26,335 nt of DNA, taken from positions 1-26,335 of the forward strand of contig JAMCRT010000007.1 of the NCBI GenBank assembly GCA_023380695.1, written 5' to 3'. The position numbers were made by a program, and so were the translations under genes. Origin of the DNA: Patescibacteria group bacterium. GTDB lineage: Bacteria; Patescibacteriota; Dojkabacteria; JAKAPS01; JAJZLI01. A model generated the notes under the pieces. That model did not search any database. It saw only the letters and a list, made by a program, of their open reading frames with translations, and was not told the DNA's origin. This document shows, one piece after another, positions 1 through 7,726 of the stretch. The stretch's first letter is position 1. The number at the start of each line of letters is the position of its first letter.

Positions 1-16
1 TCTTTTTCACTAATAA

Positions 17-187
17 TTTGCGTATTTAGAAAAAGATTTTGATATTATATTTTGGGATGAAACATTAAGTTCAAAGGAAGCAGAAAATATATTAAGATTA
101 AAAGGGAAAAAAAGAGGAAAGGTAGATGATATTTCAGCTCAAATTATATTACAAGAATATTTAGATTTAATACACAATGAAAACTAA
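17..187 (+). CDS. ruvX: RuvX/YqgF Holliday-junction resolvase, C-terminal part
   Basis: C-terminal part of a RuvX (YqgF-family, RNase H-fold) protein, a predicted Holliday-junction resolvase or pre-rRNA-processing nuclease. It reads FWDETLSSKEAE, the family's 'DERlTT..A' motif, then GKVDDISAQIILQEYLD, the family's 'vDaiAA.iILq.yL' motif with a catalytic Asp, and stops with TAA at 185-187. The following mltG overlaps it by 11 bases, a gene order common for ruvX. The reading frame is closed just upstream by two TAA codons at 11-16, while another frame gives residues that look like the preceding RuvX segment. The gene is therefore either frameshifted near 18-27 or affected by an error close to the window edge. 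Identity is fairly certain; intactness cannot be judged because the N-terminal half lies outside. Confidence 0.75.
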   Translation, partial: FAYLEKDFDIIFWDETLSSKEAENILRLKGKKRGKVDDISAQIILQEYLDLIHNEN

Positions 188-1229
188 AATTATATTAATA
201 ATCATATTTATAGTGTTATCAGTACCAATTGCTTTCTATTCTTGGTTCACACATAATTTATCATATAAAGGACATTTTAGTATTCCTTATATAAAATTTG
301 TTATAAAAAGTAAGGAAACGCAGAGTAATATAATTTTTGCATTAAAAAAAGTACATGCAATATCATCAATAAATGCATTTAACATATATCTTAATTTTGA
401 AAATCCTTTGTTTACATTCAAACCAGGAATATACAGAATATATAACGGGGAGAATGTAAACGCTTTAATTGAAATATTTAATAAAGGATCTTTTTATAGA
501 GAACTTCTAATACCATCAGGCCTTCGTATCTCTCAGCAAGCAAATGTCATACGAAATGAACTTTCTACCTCTAATAAATATTATAAATTCAGTACATCAC
601 AATTTAGAAATATTGCACACACTGATCTATCAGATTTTCATTATCAATTCTTGACATATTTACCAAAAGGTTCAACCCTTGAAGGGTTTCTATATCCAGG
701 ATTATATACTGTACCACTGAATGCAGATGCAAAATATATTATTGATAAAGAATTATTATCTTTTGAAAATAATATATTTGAGAAATTTAAAGGTTTTTTA
801 CTCACGAGTAGTGATAAACTGAGTTTTTATCAAAATATCATTATAGCATCAATTGTAAGAAGAGAAACTTTATATAACTCTGATAAACCTATTGTTGCAA
901 ATATTTTCATTCGAAGATTTTTATCAGGAATTCCATTAGGATCTGATGCTACAGTACAATATATGTTAGGTTTTGATACAAAGGAACAGAAATGGTGGAG
1001 AACAAATATTACCCCATCAGAAATTTCTATTAATTCTCCATATAATACAAGAATAAATAAAGGATTACCTCCAACACCAATATGCTCTCCTGGTTTTAAT
1101 TCAATTAAAGCAACCCTTTTTTCTACTCCTAATAATTATTGGTATTTTCTCTCAGGACCAAAAGGTCACCTACATTATGCGATAACTTCTAAAGGGCATA
1201 TTAACAATATAAAAAAGTACCTAGGATAA
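177..1229 (+). CDS. mltG: Endolytic murein transglycosylase MltG
   Basis: MltG (YceG-like) cleaves nascent peptidoglycan strands at the outer face of the membrane and is thought to set glycan chain length. Residues 4-24 form a single N-terminal membrane anchor. Residues about 75-180 match the LysM-like subdomain (FKPGIYRIYNGENV; GSTLEGFLYPGLYTV). The catalytic domain carries IIASIVRRET, with Glu230 at the position of the E. coli catalytic Glu218; the preceding Glu of the usual 'EKE' is Arg here. It continues with GSDATVQYMLG, NSPYNTRINKGLPPTPICSPG and a C-terminal WYFLSGPKGHLHYA, all family hallmarks. The 350-residue length is normal. The start overlaps the end of ruvX, which suggests co-transcription. 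No Shine-Dalgarno sequence precedes it. Confidence 0.93.
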   Translation: MKTKIILIIIFIVLSVPIAFYSWFTHNLSYKGHFSIPYIKFVIKSKETQSNIIFALKKVHAISSINAFNIYLNFENPLFTFKPGIYRIYNGENVNALIEIFNKGSFYRELLIPSGLRISQQANVIRNELSTSNKYYKFSTSQFRNIAHTDLSDFHYQFLTYLPKGSTLEGFLYPGLYTVPLNADAKYIIDKELLSFENNIFEKFKGFLLTSSDKLSFYQNIIIASIVRRETLYNSDKPIVANIFIRRFLSGIPLGSDATVQYMLGFDTKEQKWWRTNITPSEISINSPYNTRINKGLPPTPICSPGFNSIKATLFSTPNNYWYFLSGPKGHLHYAITSKGHINNIKKYLG

Positions 1230-1234
1230 GTGTA

Positions 1235-1263
1235 TTGCAAAAAAATATGCTACATATTATGAT
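1235..1263 (+). promoter_or_regulatory. Promoter of the PrsA/SurA-like gene
   Basis: TTGCAA (1235-1240), a 17-base spacer and TATGAT (1258-1263). Only 8 bases separate the -10 box from the ATG at 1272, so transcription should begin at or within a base or two of the start codon. Confidence 0.55.
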
Positions 1264-1271
1264 AATTTAAT

Positions 1272-2216
1272 ATGTCAGTAGATAATAATAGTATTTCTGG
1301 TTTGCCTAAAAGAACTGTAGTTCTTATATCATCAATTGTTGTTATAATACTATTTGTTATTGTTGTTTTTATTATTCCAAATTTTCAATATATTGGAGGT
1401 GTAATTGGCATTAATTCTCCTGTTGTGGCAAAAGTAAATGGGCAAGTTCTAACTGTGAATGATTTAATAAATTTTAATTGTAATAGGTATAATATGTATG
1501 ATCCAGTATGTAAAACTAAATCTAATTATATGAAACAATTACAAAATTTCATAAATTATACTATAGAATATCAATATCTCGAAAGTCATAAACAACTACC
1601 AACTCAAAAAGAAGTATATGGTAAGGTATATAATGTATACCATAATGATAAGCTACCTAAAGAGCATCCTGGAAATCAATTATATGATTATTATTACCAG
1701 AAATTAGTATTAGACAACATTGGAAAAATTTTATTAAAGCACTCAAGTGGTTATGTATTTTTAATAAGTTATTCTTTCATGTCGTTAATGAATAAGGAAC
1801 CTATGAGTAATGCAAAAAATATTGCAAAGAATTTAATTAATTCCTGGTATAAATCATTAGATAATAACACGGGAAATGTAAAAAATTTGTATAATAAGGC
1901 ATTTAATTATTATTCTTCTCATAAGATAACTTCATATGTTGTACATTATAATAATATAAATGCTATTAATGCTGGAAATAAAATTATGTTTTTGGCTGCT
2001 GGTAATATATCTGGTAATATTATTAATATATTAAAGATGAAAAACAATTCAATCTCAAAGATATATGACTATTATAGTAATAATGTTCCAATTAGTCTTG
2101 GTGGACATATGGGATATTACTATTTTGTTGTTTCTCAAAATGTTACAGGAAACTATATTGATTATAATAGTATGATTACTAATTTGAGGTCTAAATCTAA
2201 TATATTAATATATTAA
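1272..2216 (+). CDS. Membrane-anchored PrsA/SurA-like protein, divergent
   Basis: A 314-residue protein with one N-terminal membrane helix (about 15-37); the rest is probably extracytoplasmic. Residues 51-66 (VVAKVNGQVLTVNDLI) match the start of SurA/PrsA/SurA_N folding factors, and the helical stretch to about 150 fits their chaperone domain. The C-terminal half is only loosely like a parvulin peptidyl-prolyl isomerase domain: it has a GGHMGYYYFVVSQNVTGNY segment but no convincing set of parvulin active-site residues. It may be a chaperone without isomerase activity. Two cysteines (Cys70, Cys80) could pair outside the cell. It has its own promoter and sits before two secreted proteins that it might help to fold (inference). 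Very rich in Asn, Tyr and Ile, like its neighbours. Confidence 0.6.
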   Translation: MSVDNNSISGLPKRTVVLISSIVVIILFVIVVFIIPNFQYIGGVIGINSPVVAKVNGQVLTVNDLINFNCNRYNMYDPVCKTKSNYMKQLQNFINYTIEYQYLESHKQLPTQKEVYGKVYNVYHNDKLPKEHPGNQLYDYYYQKLVLDNIGKILLKHSSGYVFLISYSFMSLMNKEPMSNAKNIAKNLINSWYKSLDNNTGNVKNLYNKAFNYYSSHKITSYVVHYNNINAINAGNKIMFLAAGNISGNIINILKMKNNSISKIYDYYSNNVPISLGGHMGYYYFVVSQNVTGNYIDYNSMITNLRSKSNILIY

Positions 2217-2224
2217 TAAAATTT

Positions 2225-4618
2225 ATGAATAGAATAAAAAGAATATTTAATAAAATAAGACCAAGAGAAAATCATCTGATAATAGCTATATTTATAACTT
2301 TAAATATTTTATTTCTATTTTTGGTAGCAGGATTTTTTGTTCCAAAACCCATTGTTCATGCTCAAACTATAAAGCCTTCTGTAGCTACGAATTGTGGTGC
2401 ATCTGTTACAGCTGGTTTTGCAAGTTTAAAAGTTATAGTTAAAACATCTAATGGTACTCCACTACCTAATGATCTTGGATTACATACATGGACAGATGTT
2501 TGTGAAAATTATTTTAATCAAAGTGGAAGTGCAGGTTGGAATAATTGGTATCAAAAAAATTATTATAATGGAACTTATCAAGATTTTCTTTTAGGAACAC
2601 CTGTTAATATAGGAAATAATGCTTTAGCTATTGATAAAGCTCAATCTAGCGGAGTTATTGCTCATTGTCCATCTAGTGATGGCTGTGCTTATTGGGGTGG
2701 ATATTTAGCAGTAAATGTACTTTCTGGTCCTTCAAATAATGCATCATCTGTTGCATTTTCATATTATGAAGTAATAGATTGTGGATTTTCTCCTGCAAAT
2801 TATCAATTATCGGGATTGCCAACAGGTTGGACTGTTTCTGGAAGTTTTAATAGTGTAAATTTTAATGGACAATATAATTCTGTATCTGTAGCAAATTATA
2901 TACCTCCATCACAGAATGCATCTCCATCAAATGAGTATATACCTTCAAACGATATATATACTATAACATTGACTCCTCCAGCATGGCAATGCAGTTTAAC
3001 TTTAACAGCAAATCCTAATAATAATTTAAATCCAACTAGTGGTAGTACTACACTTTCAGGAGTATTAACTGTCACAGATAATGGAACACCCGTAGTTGCT
3101 AGTGGAGCTAATCAGCCAATACAGTTATCAATGACTCCTTCAGGTGGAATAGGTATAAAGAATAATCCTGTATATACTGGGGCGTCAGATACTTATAGTA
3201 CTGTAGCTGCTGTTAATTCACCGCCTTTTTCTGGTACAAAAACGTTTACTGCAAAATATAGAAGCTCTATAAGTGGTATTACGTGTAGCTCTAACTCAGT
3301 AAATGTAACATGGGAGCCTTTGTGGAAATGTACTTTAACTTTAACGGCAAGTCCTAGTAATGATTTAAATCCATCTAGTGGTAGTACAACATTATCAGGA
3401 GTATTGACTGTTACAGAAAACGGAACAAAAGTTCCTGCTAGTGCAGCTAATCAAAAAATACAAATATCTGATTCTCCTTCAGGATCAAGTAGTTCAGTGA
3501 GTATAAATAATAATCCTGCGTATACCGGAAGTTCTAGTACATATAGTTCTACAGTTACTATTCAAATACCTCCTTTTTACGGTACAGTTACATTTACTGC
3601 AAAATATACAAGTTCTATAAGTGGTATTACGTGTAGCTCCAATCCGGTATCTGTAACATGGGGGTCTAATGGATGTACTTTAACTTTAACAGCAAATCCA
3701 AATAATAATTTGAGTCCAACTAGTGGTAGTACAACATTATCAGGAGTATTGACCGTTACAAAAAATGGAACAAAAGTTCCTGCTAGTGCAGCTAATCAAA
3801 AAATACAAATATCTGATTCTCCTTCAGGATCAAGTAGTTCAGTGAGTATAAATAATAATCCTACGTATACCGGAAGTTCTGGTACATATAGTTCTACAGT
3901 TACTATTCAAATACCTCCTTTTTACGGTACAGTTACATTTACTGCAAAATATGTAGCTTCAAGTGGAATTACATGTAGTTCATCTCCAGTATCTGTAACA
4001 TGGGGGTCTAGCTCATCTAATAATGGAGGAACATCTCCTTCTTCTTGTACTATTACTTTGAATGCGAATCCTTTAAATCCACAATATCCTGGTAATACAG
4101 TACTTTCCGGTACTGTAACATATCCTAATGGGTCAGCAGTACCTGCAGATAGTCCTGTTTCAATTTCACAAAATCCTTCTAATGCATCATCATTTGCTCC
4201 ATCTACAATTACTACTAATGGGTCTGGAGGTTATAGCACAACGGCCACCCTTTCACCTGGACAGGCACAAAGTTCTGTTACATATACAGCTACTTTTAAT
4301 AGTGATGGAGTACAATGTAGTTCATCTTCTGTAACTGTAACATGGGGTAGTATCAATTGTGCTAAATCTCCTACTTCCAATGGATGTGAGATACCAATAC
4401 AGCCTAAATGTAATAGAGGTGCATATAAGGAATTATATGTTAATGGTTCTGTAGTAGGATTTGGTGGTGTATATAATTACCGTGATATGGGAGGGTGTAA
4501 TCCATCATATCCATCCTTGAGGATTTCATATAATTTGAAATATATTTCACTGTATAATATTAATTTTATAAGGTTAATAGGACATAATTTGCAATATTGG
4601 ATGGAAGAGGGAATATAG
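2225..4618 (+). CDS. Secreted protein with four Ig-like repeats
   Basis: Large exported protein of 797 residues. A positively charged start and hydrophobic helix (about 18-38) end in a plausible signal-peptidase I site, VHA before Gln. A unique domain fills residues about 50-250. Four tandem beta-sandwich-type repeats begin near residues 256, 369, 484 and 608. Each opens with Cys then (S/T)(L/I)TL(T/N)A, contains LSG.(L/V)T and an NG turn, and closes with (I/V).CSS and VTW, so each carries two cysteines that could form a disulfide. Repeats 2 and 3 are almost identical even as DNA. The last 90 residues have four more cysteines and no anchor or sorting signal. Probably a surface or adhesive protein. 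No close family is recognised beyond bacterial Ig-like domains; the substrate or partner is unknown. Confidence 0.75.
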   Translation: MNRIKRIFNKIRPRENHLIIAIFITLNILFLFLVAGFFVPKPIVHAQTIKPSVATNCGASVTAGFASLKVIVKTSNGTPLPNDLGLHTWTDVCENYFNQSGSAGWNNWYQKNYYNGTYQDFLLGTPVNIGNNALAIDKAQSSGVIAHCPSSDGCAYWGGYLAVNVLSGPSNNASSVAFSYYEVIDCGFSPANYQLSGLPTGWTVSGSFNSVNFNGQYNSVSVANYIPPSQNASPSNEYIPSNDIYTITLTPPAWQCSLTLTANPNNNLNPTSGSTTLSGVLTVTDNGTPVVASGANQPIQLSMTPSGGIGIKNNPVYTGASDTYSTVAAVNSPPFSGTKTFTAKYRSSISGITCSSNSVNVTWEPLWKCTLTLTASPSNDLNPSSGSTTLSGVLTVTENGTKVPASAANQKIQISDSPSGSSSSVSINNNPAYTGSSSTYSSTVTIQIPPFYGTVTFTAKYTSSISGITCSSNPVSVTWGSNGCTLTLTANPNNNLSPTSGSTTLSGVLTVTKNGTKVPASAANQKIQISDSPSGSSSSVSINNNPTYTGSSGTYSSTVTIQIPPFYGTVTFTAKYVASSGITCSSSPVSVTWGSSSSNNGGTSPSSCTITLNANPLNPQYPGNTVLSGTVTYPNGSAVPADSPVSISQNPSNASSFAPSTITTNGSGGYSTTATLSPGQAQSSVTYTATFNSDGVQCSSSSVTVTWGSINCAKSPTSNGCEIPIQPKCNRGAYKELYVNGSVVGFGGVYNYRDMGGCNPSYPSLRISYNLKYISLYNINFIRLIGHNLQYWMEEGI
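3376..3952 (+). repeat. Near-identical internal duplication, two copies with 345-bp period
   Basis: Bases 3376-3607 recur at 3721-3952 with about five substitutions by eye over 232 bases. The offset of 345 bases (115 codons) keeps the reading frame and corresponds to Ig-like repeats 2 and 3 of the encoded protein. The flanking repeats 1 and 4 are far more diverged. Confidence 0.9.
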
Positions 4619-4647
4619 TTGACAATAGCATCTAATATATATATATT
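4619..4647 (+). promoter_or_regulatory. Promoter of the LPxTG surface-protein gene
   Basis: A consensus TTGACA at 4619-4624, a 17-base spacer and TATATT at 4642-4647. The -10 ends 6 bases before the ATG at 4654, again implying a leaderless message. The -35 overlaps the stop codon of the preceding gene. Confidence 0.65.
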
Positions 4648-4653
4648 ATAACT

Positions 4654-5736
4654 ATGCAAGAAGGTTCACAAGGTATAAATAATAATCCAGTATTTAACTC
4701 TACTGAAGATCTAGATGCATTAGCTTTGGATGTCGCAAAAAAGAGAAAAAGAATTTTTAATGTTTTAATAGTAACTGGAGCACTTATTATTGTTGGAGTT
4801 ATTTCATTAATAGTATTAAATTTTAATACAAAATTAAATAATGGTAATATTCATGCACAAACTCCACCTACATCTTCTACTACATCATCTTCTTCTACAA
4901 CATCTACCTCGACGTCAACATCTAGTGTACCTGCATTAACTAGTGTTACGCTTACTTGTAGCACAAATAATAATATTATTGCAGGGTGGGCTGTTCCATC
5001 TGGTACTGCATCTACTGATACTGTAAATGGATACATTACAGATACTACTGCATCTAAACAAGTGTATAATTTATCTCCACAACCAGTTTCTGGAAGCACT
5101 GGGTCATATACTTGGTCAGGATCAAATGGTAAGGATACTTATTCATTTACTGGGTGGATACAAGATAGTTCTGGCGCAAAATCATCAACTATTACAAGTT
5201 CTACTCTTGATTCTTCTACATGTTCCTCTCTTGCATCTACATCTACCCCTGCTCTCTCTTGTAATACATTTACTGTAACACAAAATGGGCAAGCTGGGAC
5301 AACATTTGCTGTAGGATCTACTCCAGTAAATATTGAATCAGGTATTACAGATTCATCAAGTACTGCAACTATTGATTATTCTAATGCTCAGTGGTCAGTG
5401 ACTCCTCAAGGAGGCTCTATTTCACCTGCATCTAATAATCAGTCTGCTACTTGGACACTACCTTCATCAATTACTGGTACTTCTCAACAATACACAATAT
5501 CTTTATCAGGAGTTACTGATAGTAATGGGAATTCTTTATCTTCTCCTTGTACTGCCACTTTAACTGTTACATCAGCTTCAAATTCGAATTTACCTAATAC
5601 AGGGTTTGATCTTCCAACTTATATAATGCTTGGTGTAGGATTTATTATTATGTTTTTAGGATTAAGTTATGCATATATAAATGGAATGCTTACAAAGAAA
5701 ACATTTAAGAAGAGAATGTTAAGATCAGTTAGATAG
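4654..5736 (+). CDS. LPxTG-type cell-surface protein
   Basis: A 360-residue exported protein. The N-terminus has a charged KKRKR stretch and a membrane helix (about 36-56), then IHA before Gln, a possible signal-peptidase site like that of the preceding protein. Residues 71-92 are a Ser/Thr-rich linker, followed by two beta-rich segments, each with a Cys pair (about 95-200 and 205-308). The C-terminus is a sortase-type sorting signal: LPNTG at 313-317, a hydrophobic helix to about 343 and a Lys/Arg-rich tail. The tail of about 17 residues after the helix is longer than the classic handful. Probably covalently attached to a cell-wall component or simply membrane-held; no sortase lies in this window. 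Function beyond surface location is unknown. Its last 8 bases overlap the end of holA on the other strand. Confidence 0.75.
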   Translation: MQEGSQGINNNPVFNSTEDLDALALDVAKKRKRIFNVLIVTGALIIVGVISLIVLNFNTKLNNGNIHAQTPPTSSTTSSSSTTSTSTSTSSVPALTSVTLTCSTNNNIIAGWAVPSGTASTDTVNGYITDTTASKQVYNLSPQPVSGSTGSYTWSGSNGKDTYSFTGWIQDSSGAKSSTITSSTLDSSTCSSLASTSTPALSCNTFTVTQNGQAGTTFAVGSTPVNIESGITDSSSTATIDYSNAQWSVTPQGGSISPASNNQSATWTLPSSITGTSQQYTISLSGVTDSNGNSLSSPCTATLTVTSASNSNLPNTGFDLPTYIMLGVGFIIMFLGLSYAYINGMLTKKTFKKRMLRSVR

Positions 5737-6595
5737 TAAGAAATAATATTAAAAGGCTCAAATTCATATCAATTTTTCCACTGTTTGCAAGTGTTATAAG
5801 TTTTAAGATTCTATGATATGTCTCTCTTAGTTTATTTTCTTCAAATCGATATAAATTTTCTTTTGCTTTTAATACTCCATATTCTGATATATTAATTTTG
5901 AATGGTTTTTGTTTCAAGAGAGATACTATATTAGAATTTGTTTCATTCTTGTAATTATATATAAGGATTAATATATATATTTCTCTTAGAAGCATACTTG
6001 TAATCATATATAAATCTTCATTTTGAGATATTAATCTTGTAAATTCCTTAATCATTAAATTTTTGTTATTCATCATTAATGCATTTGTAATATTCCAGAT
6101 TACAGTATTATCATTTTCTGATAGGATATCTTTGATATCATCAATATTTGTTATTTCTTTTTTAGGGTATATAAAATAAATACATTTTTTTATTTCATTT
6201 TGTATTACAATTTTATCATCTCCTATGATATCTATTATTTCCCCTATAATATTATCTGTTATGGATATATTGGATTCTTTAAATTTATTTTTTATAAAAT
6301 CTTTTGGATTATATTTTGATATAGTTTCTTTATCTATGTTTTTGATATTTTTAGGTGTGTATAAGTAGAGGGTATTATCTGTTTGAATTGAATCTATTTT
6401 CTTTAATATCTTATTTGGGTTTCTTATTATAAATATTTTATTTTGATTTAATATATCAATATTTTCTAGTATATTTAATATATCAAATATATCCTTTTCA
6501 TCCTCATCTAATATCTCTATATATTCGTCTTTATGTTTTGTTTTTACAAAGGATATGATATCTTCTATATATTCACTATATATAGTTTTAATCAT
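5729..6595 (-). CDS. holA: DNA polymerase III delta subunit (HolA-like)
   Basis: 288-residue protein that fits the clamp-loader delta subunit, which opens the sliding clamp during replication. It is divergent but keeps the family layout: an N-terminal region with the NTLYLYTPK strand, a middle segment FIKNKFKESNISITDNIIGE that matches the 'a..il...' helices, 'IQNEIKKCIYF' where delta usually reads 'l.nElekL..y', and the C-terminal collar helices ending in ANSGKIDMNLSLLILFL (family: 'iKtG..d....l..l'). There is no Walker motif, as expected for delta. It is the last gene of a minus-strand operon with rnhA and the Wzz-like gene, overlapping the latter by 8 bases. holA commonly sits near rpsT and lepA, as here. 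Extreme Ile/Asn/Lys content lowers certainty a little. Confidence 0.8.
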   Translation of the reverse strand: MIKTIYSEYIEDIISFVKTKHKDEYIEILDEDEKDIFDILNILENIDILNQNKIFIIRNPNKILKKIDSIQTDNTLYLYTPKNIKNIDKETISKYNPKDFIKNKFKESNISITDNIIGEIIDIIGDDKIVIQNEIKKCIYFIYPKKEITNIDDIKDILSENDNTVIWNITNALMMNNKNLMIKEFTRLISQNEDLYMITSMLLREIYILILIYNYKNETNSNIVSLLKQKPFKINISEYGVLKAKENLYRFEENKLRETYHRILKLITLANSGKIDMNLSLLILFLTI

Positions 6596-7238
6596 TTTTG
6601 TATTCTATAAATGAAGCTATTGCTATTACAATAAAAATGCCTGCAATTAAAATAATTAATGTATCTTTTAATGCTGATGGTTTAGTCTCTGTTATAAGGG
6701 ATGGAGAAGACACAGATTGTACAAATATTACTCTAGAACATATTGGTATATTAATTTTTAAATGAGAACTTTTTATTGCATTTATTGCATCTTTTTGAGA
6801 TTTTAGACAAGATTTGTAGTCTTTCTGAAGTATAAAATTCATTTTTGAATTTATACTTTTTGATTGAATGCTTTGTATAAAGCTCTCAGTCCATGCTTTT
6901 GTGAGATTAGATTTATTAGTTGATATTGATAGATTTATAAGATTAGGCCCAGTCTGGAGTGTTTTTATATTTCTTAAAAACAAATAGAGTGTTGATTTAG
7001 AATAGTTAGATTTATATTTGTAAGGCAGAAGATTAAAAGAATTAGTCATAGCATTAGTGCTATTTAGATATCCTAATAAATCTCCAGGATCATTAGTATA
7101 TATATTGATGGAGCTTTGATAAGTTGGAGGTATAGTTTTTGCATATATAAATCCTACTATACCTATAACTATTATTGATATTACAATAAATTTAGATCTT
7201 TTTTTAAGAAATGTAAGGTACTGATTAAGATTTATCAT
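6588..7238 (-). CDS. Wzz-like polysaccharide co-polymerase (chain-length determinant)
   Basis: 216-residue membrane protein with the polysaccharide co-polymerase plan: a short cytoplasmic N-terminus with NLNQYLTFLKKR, a membrane helix (about 17-33) leading to a TIPPTYQSSINIY segment, an external helical domain, a Pro-containing stretch (SSPSLITETKPS) and a second membrane helix (about 193-210) ending the protein. Such proteins regulate glycan chain length or polymer export together with Wzy or Wzx. The external domain (about 155 residues) is smaller than usual and no tyrosine-kinase domain follows. It overlaps rnhA by 14 bases and holA by 8, so it is embedded in a DNA-metabolism operon. No glycosyltransferases are nearby, so the target polymer is unknown. 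Confidence 0.72.
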   Translation of the reverse strand: MINLNQYLTFLKKRSKFIVISIIVIGIVGFIYAKTIPPTYQSSINIYTNDPGDLLGYLNSTNAMTNSFNLLPYKYKSNYSKSTLYLFLRNIKTLQTGPNLINLSISTNKSNLTKAWTESFIQSIQSKSINSKMNFILQKDYKSCLKSQKDAINAIKSSHLKINIPICSRVIFVQSVSSPSLITETKPSALKDTLIILIAGIFIVIAIASFIEYKND

Positions 7239-7638
7239 GTTGTACTGTATCTAATATAATGTTTACCATTTTGTCTGCTAATTTATTTTTTTCTCTTGGT
7301 ATATGTGTAAATGTTATAGTCTCAAACATTGAAGATAGTGATTTAATATCTTCTATTATATTTTTAAGTTCCATATTCTTTATTTTGTATTCTCCATTTA
7401 TTTGTTTTATTAAAAGCTCACTATCTGCAAAACAATTAATATTGGTAATTTCATTTTTTATTGCAAGGCCTAAACCATCTTTTAGAGCAATAAATTCTGC
7501 TTGGTTATTTGTTTTTATTCCTAAATATTTTCCCTTGAAATCAAGAAGTTTTTGATCTTCAAATAGAAATATGCCATATGCAGCATTTCCTGGGTTACCT
7601 CTAGAGCCTGCATCTGTAAAAAGTGAATAGTTTGACAT
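7225..7638 (-). CDS. rnhA: Ribonuclease HI family protein
   Basis: 137-residue RNase H-fold protein that should degrade RNA in RNA-DNA hybrids. The four acidic catalytic positions are visible: Asp9 in LFTDAGSRGNPG, Glu48 in KTNNQAEFIAL, Asp72 in FADSELLIKQ and Asp122 in EKNKLADKMVN. The NNQAE and ADSELL forms are those of the shorter 'RVT_3' RNase H group (as in Rv2228c N-terminal domains) rather than of E. coli RNase HI. It is the first gene of a minus-strand operon and has its own promoter with a -10 box 7 bases before the ATG. Divergently transcribed from the histidine kinase gene. Confidence 0.92.
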   Translation of the reverse strand: MSNYSLFTDAGSRGNPGNAAYGIFLFEDQKLLDFKGKYLGIKTNNQAEFIALKDGLGLAIKNEITNINCFADSELLIKQINGEYKIKNMELKNIIEDIKSLSSMFETITFTHIPREKNKLADKMVNIILDTVQHDKS

Positions 7639-7645
7639 AGAATCT

Positions 7646-7675
7646 ATTATATATCAAAGCTATATTTATTGCCAA
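7646..7675 (-). promoter_or_regulatory. Promoter of the rnhA operon
   Basis: On the minus strand TTGGCA (7675-7670), an 18-base spacer and TATAAT (7651-7646), with 7 bases to the ATG at 7638. It lies back to back with the kinase promoter in the 88-base divergent gap. Confidence 0.6.
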
Positions 7676-7688
7676 ATTTATTTAGCAA

Positions 7689-7717
7689 TTGTTAATTTTT
7701 TGTTTTTTTCCTATACT
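7689..7717 (+). promoter_or_regulatory. Promoter of the kinase-regulator operon
   Basis: TTGTTA (7689-7694), a 17-base spacer and TATACT (7712-7717); 9 bases then lead to the ATG at 7727. Confidence 0.55.
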
Positions 7718-7726
7718 AAGTTATAG

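Noticed and set aside
4128..4334. Open frames of 60-98 codons overlapping real genes (for example here, 4851-5099, 7259-7555, 8038-8319, 9681-9899, 14876-15103, 18493-18678, 19281-19646, 20026-20223)
   Set aside because: They lie inside confidently assigned genes in other frames, have repetitive or low-complexity products, and match no family pattern.
4400..4618. Possible frameshift near the end of the Ig-repeat protein, because the last 40 residues look unlike the rest
   Set aside because: Both alternative frames stop within about 40 bases, so no better continuation exists.
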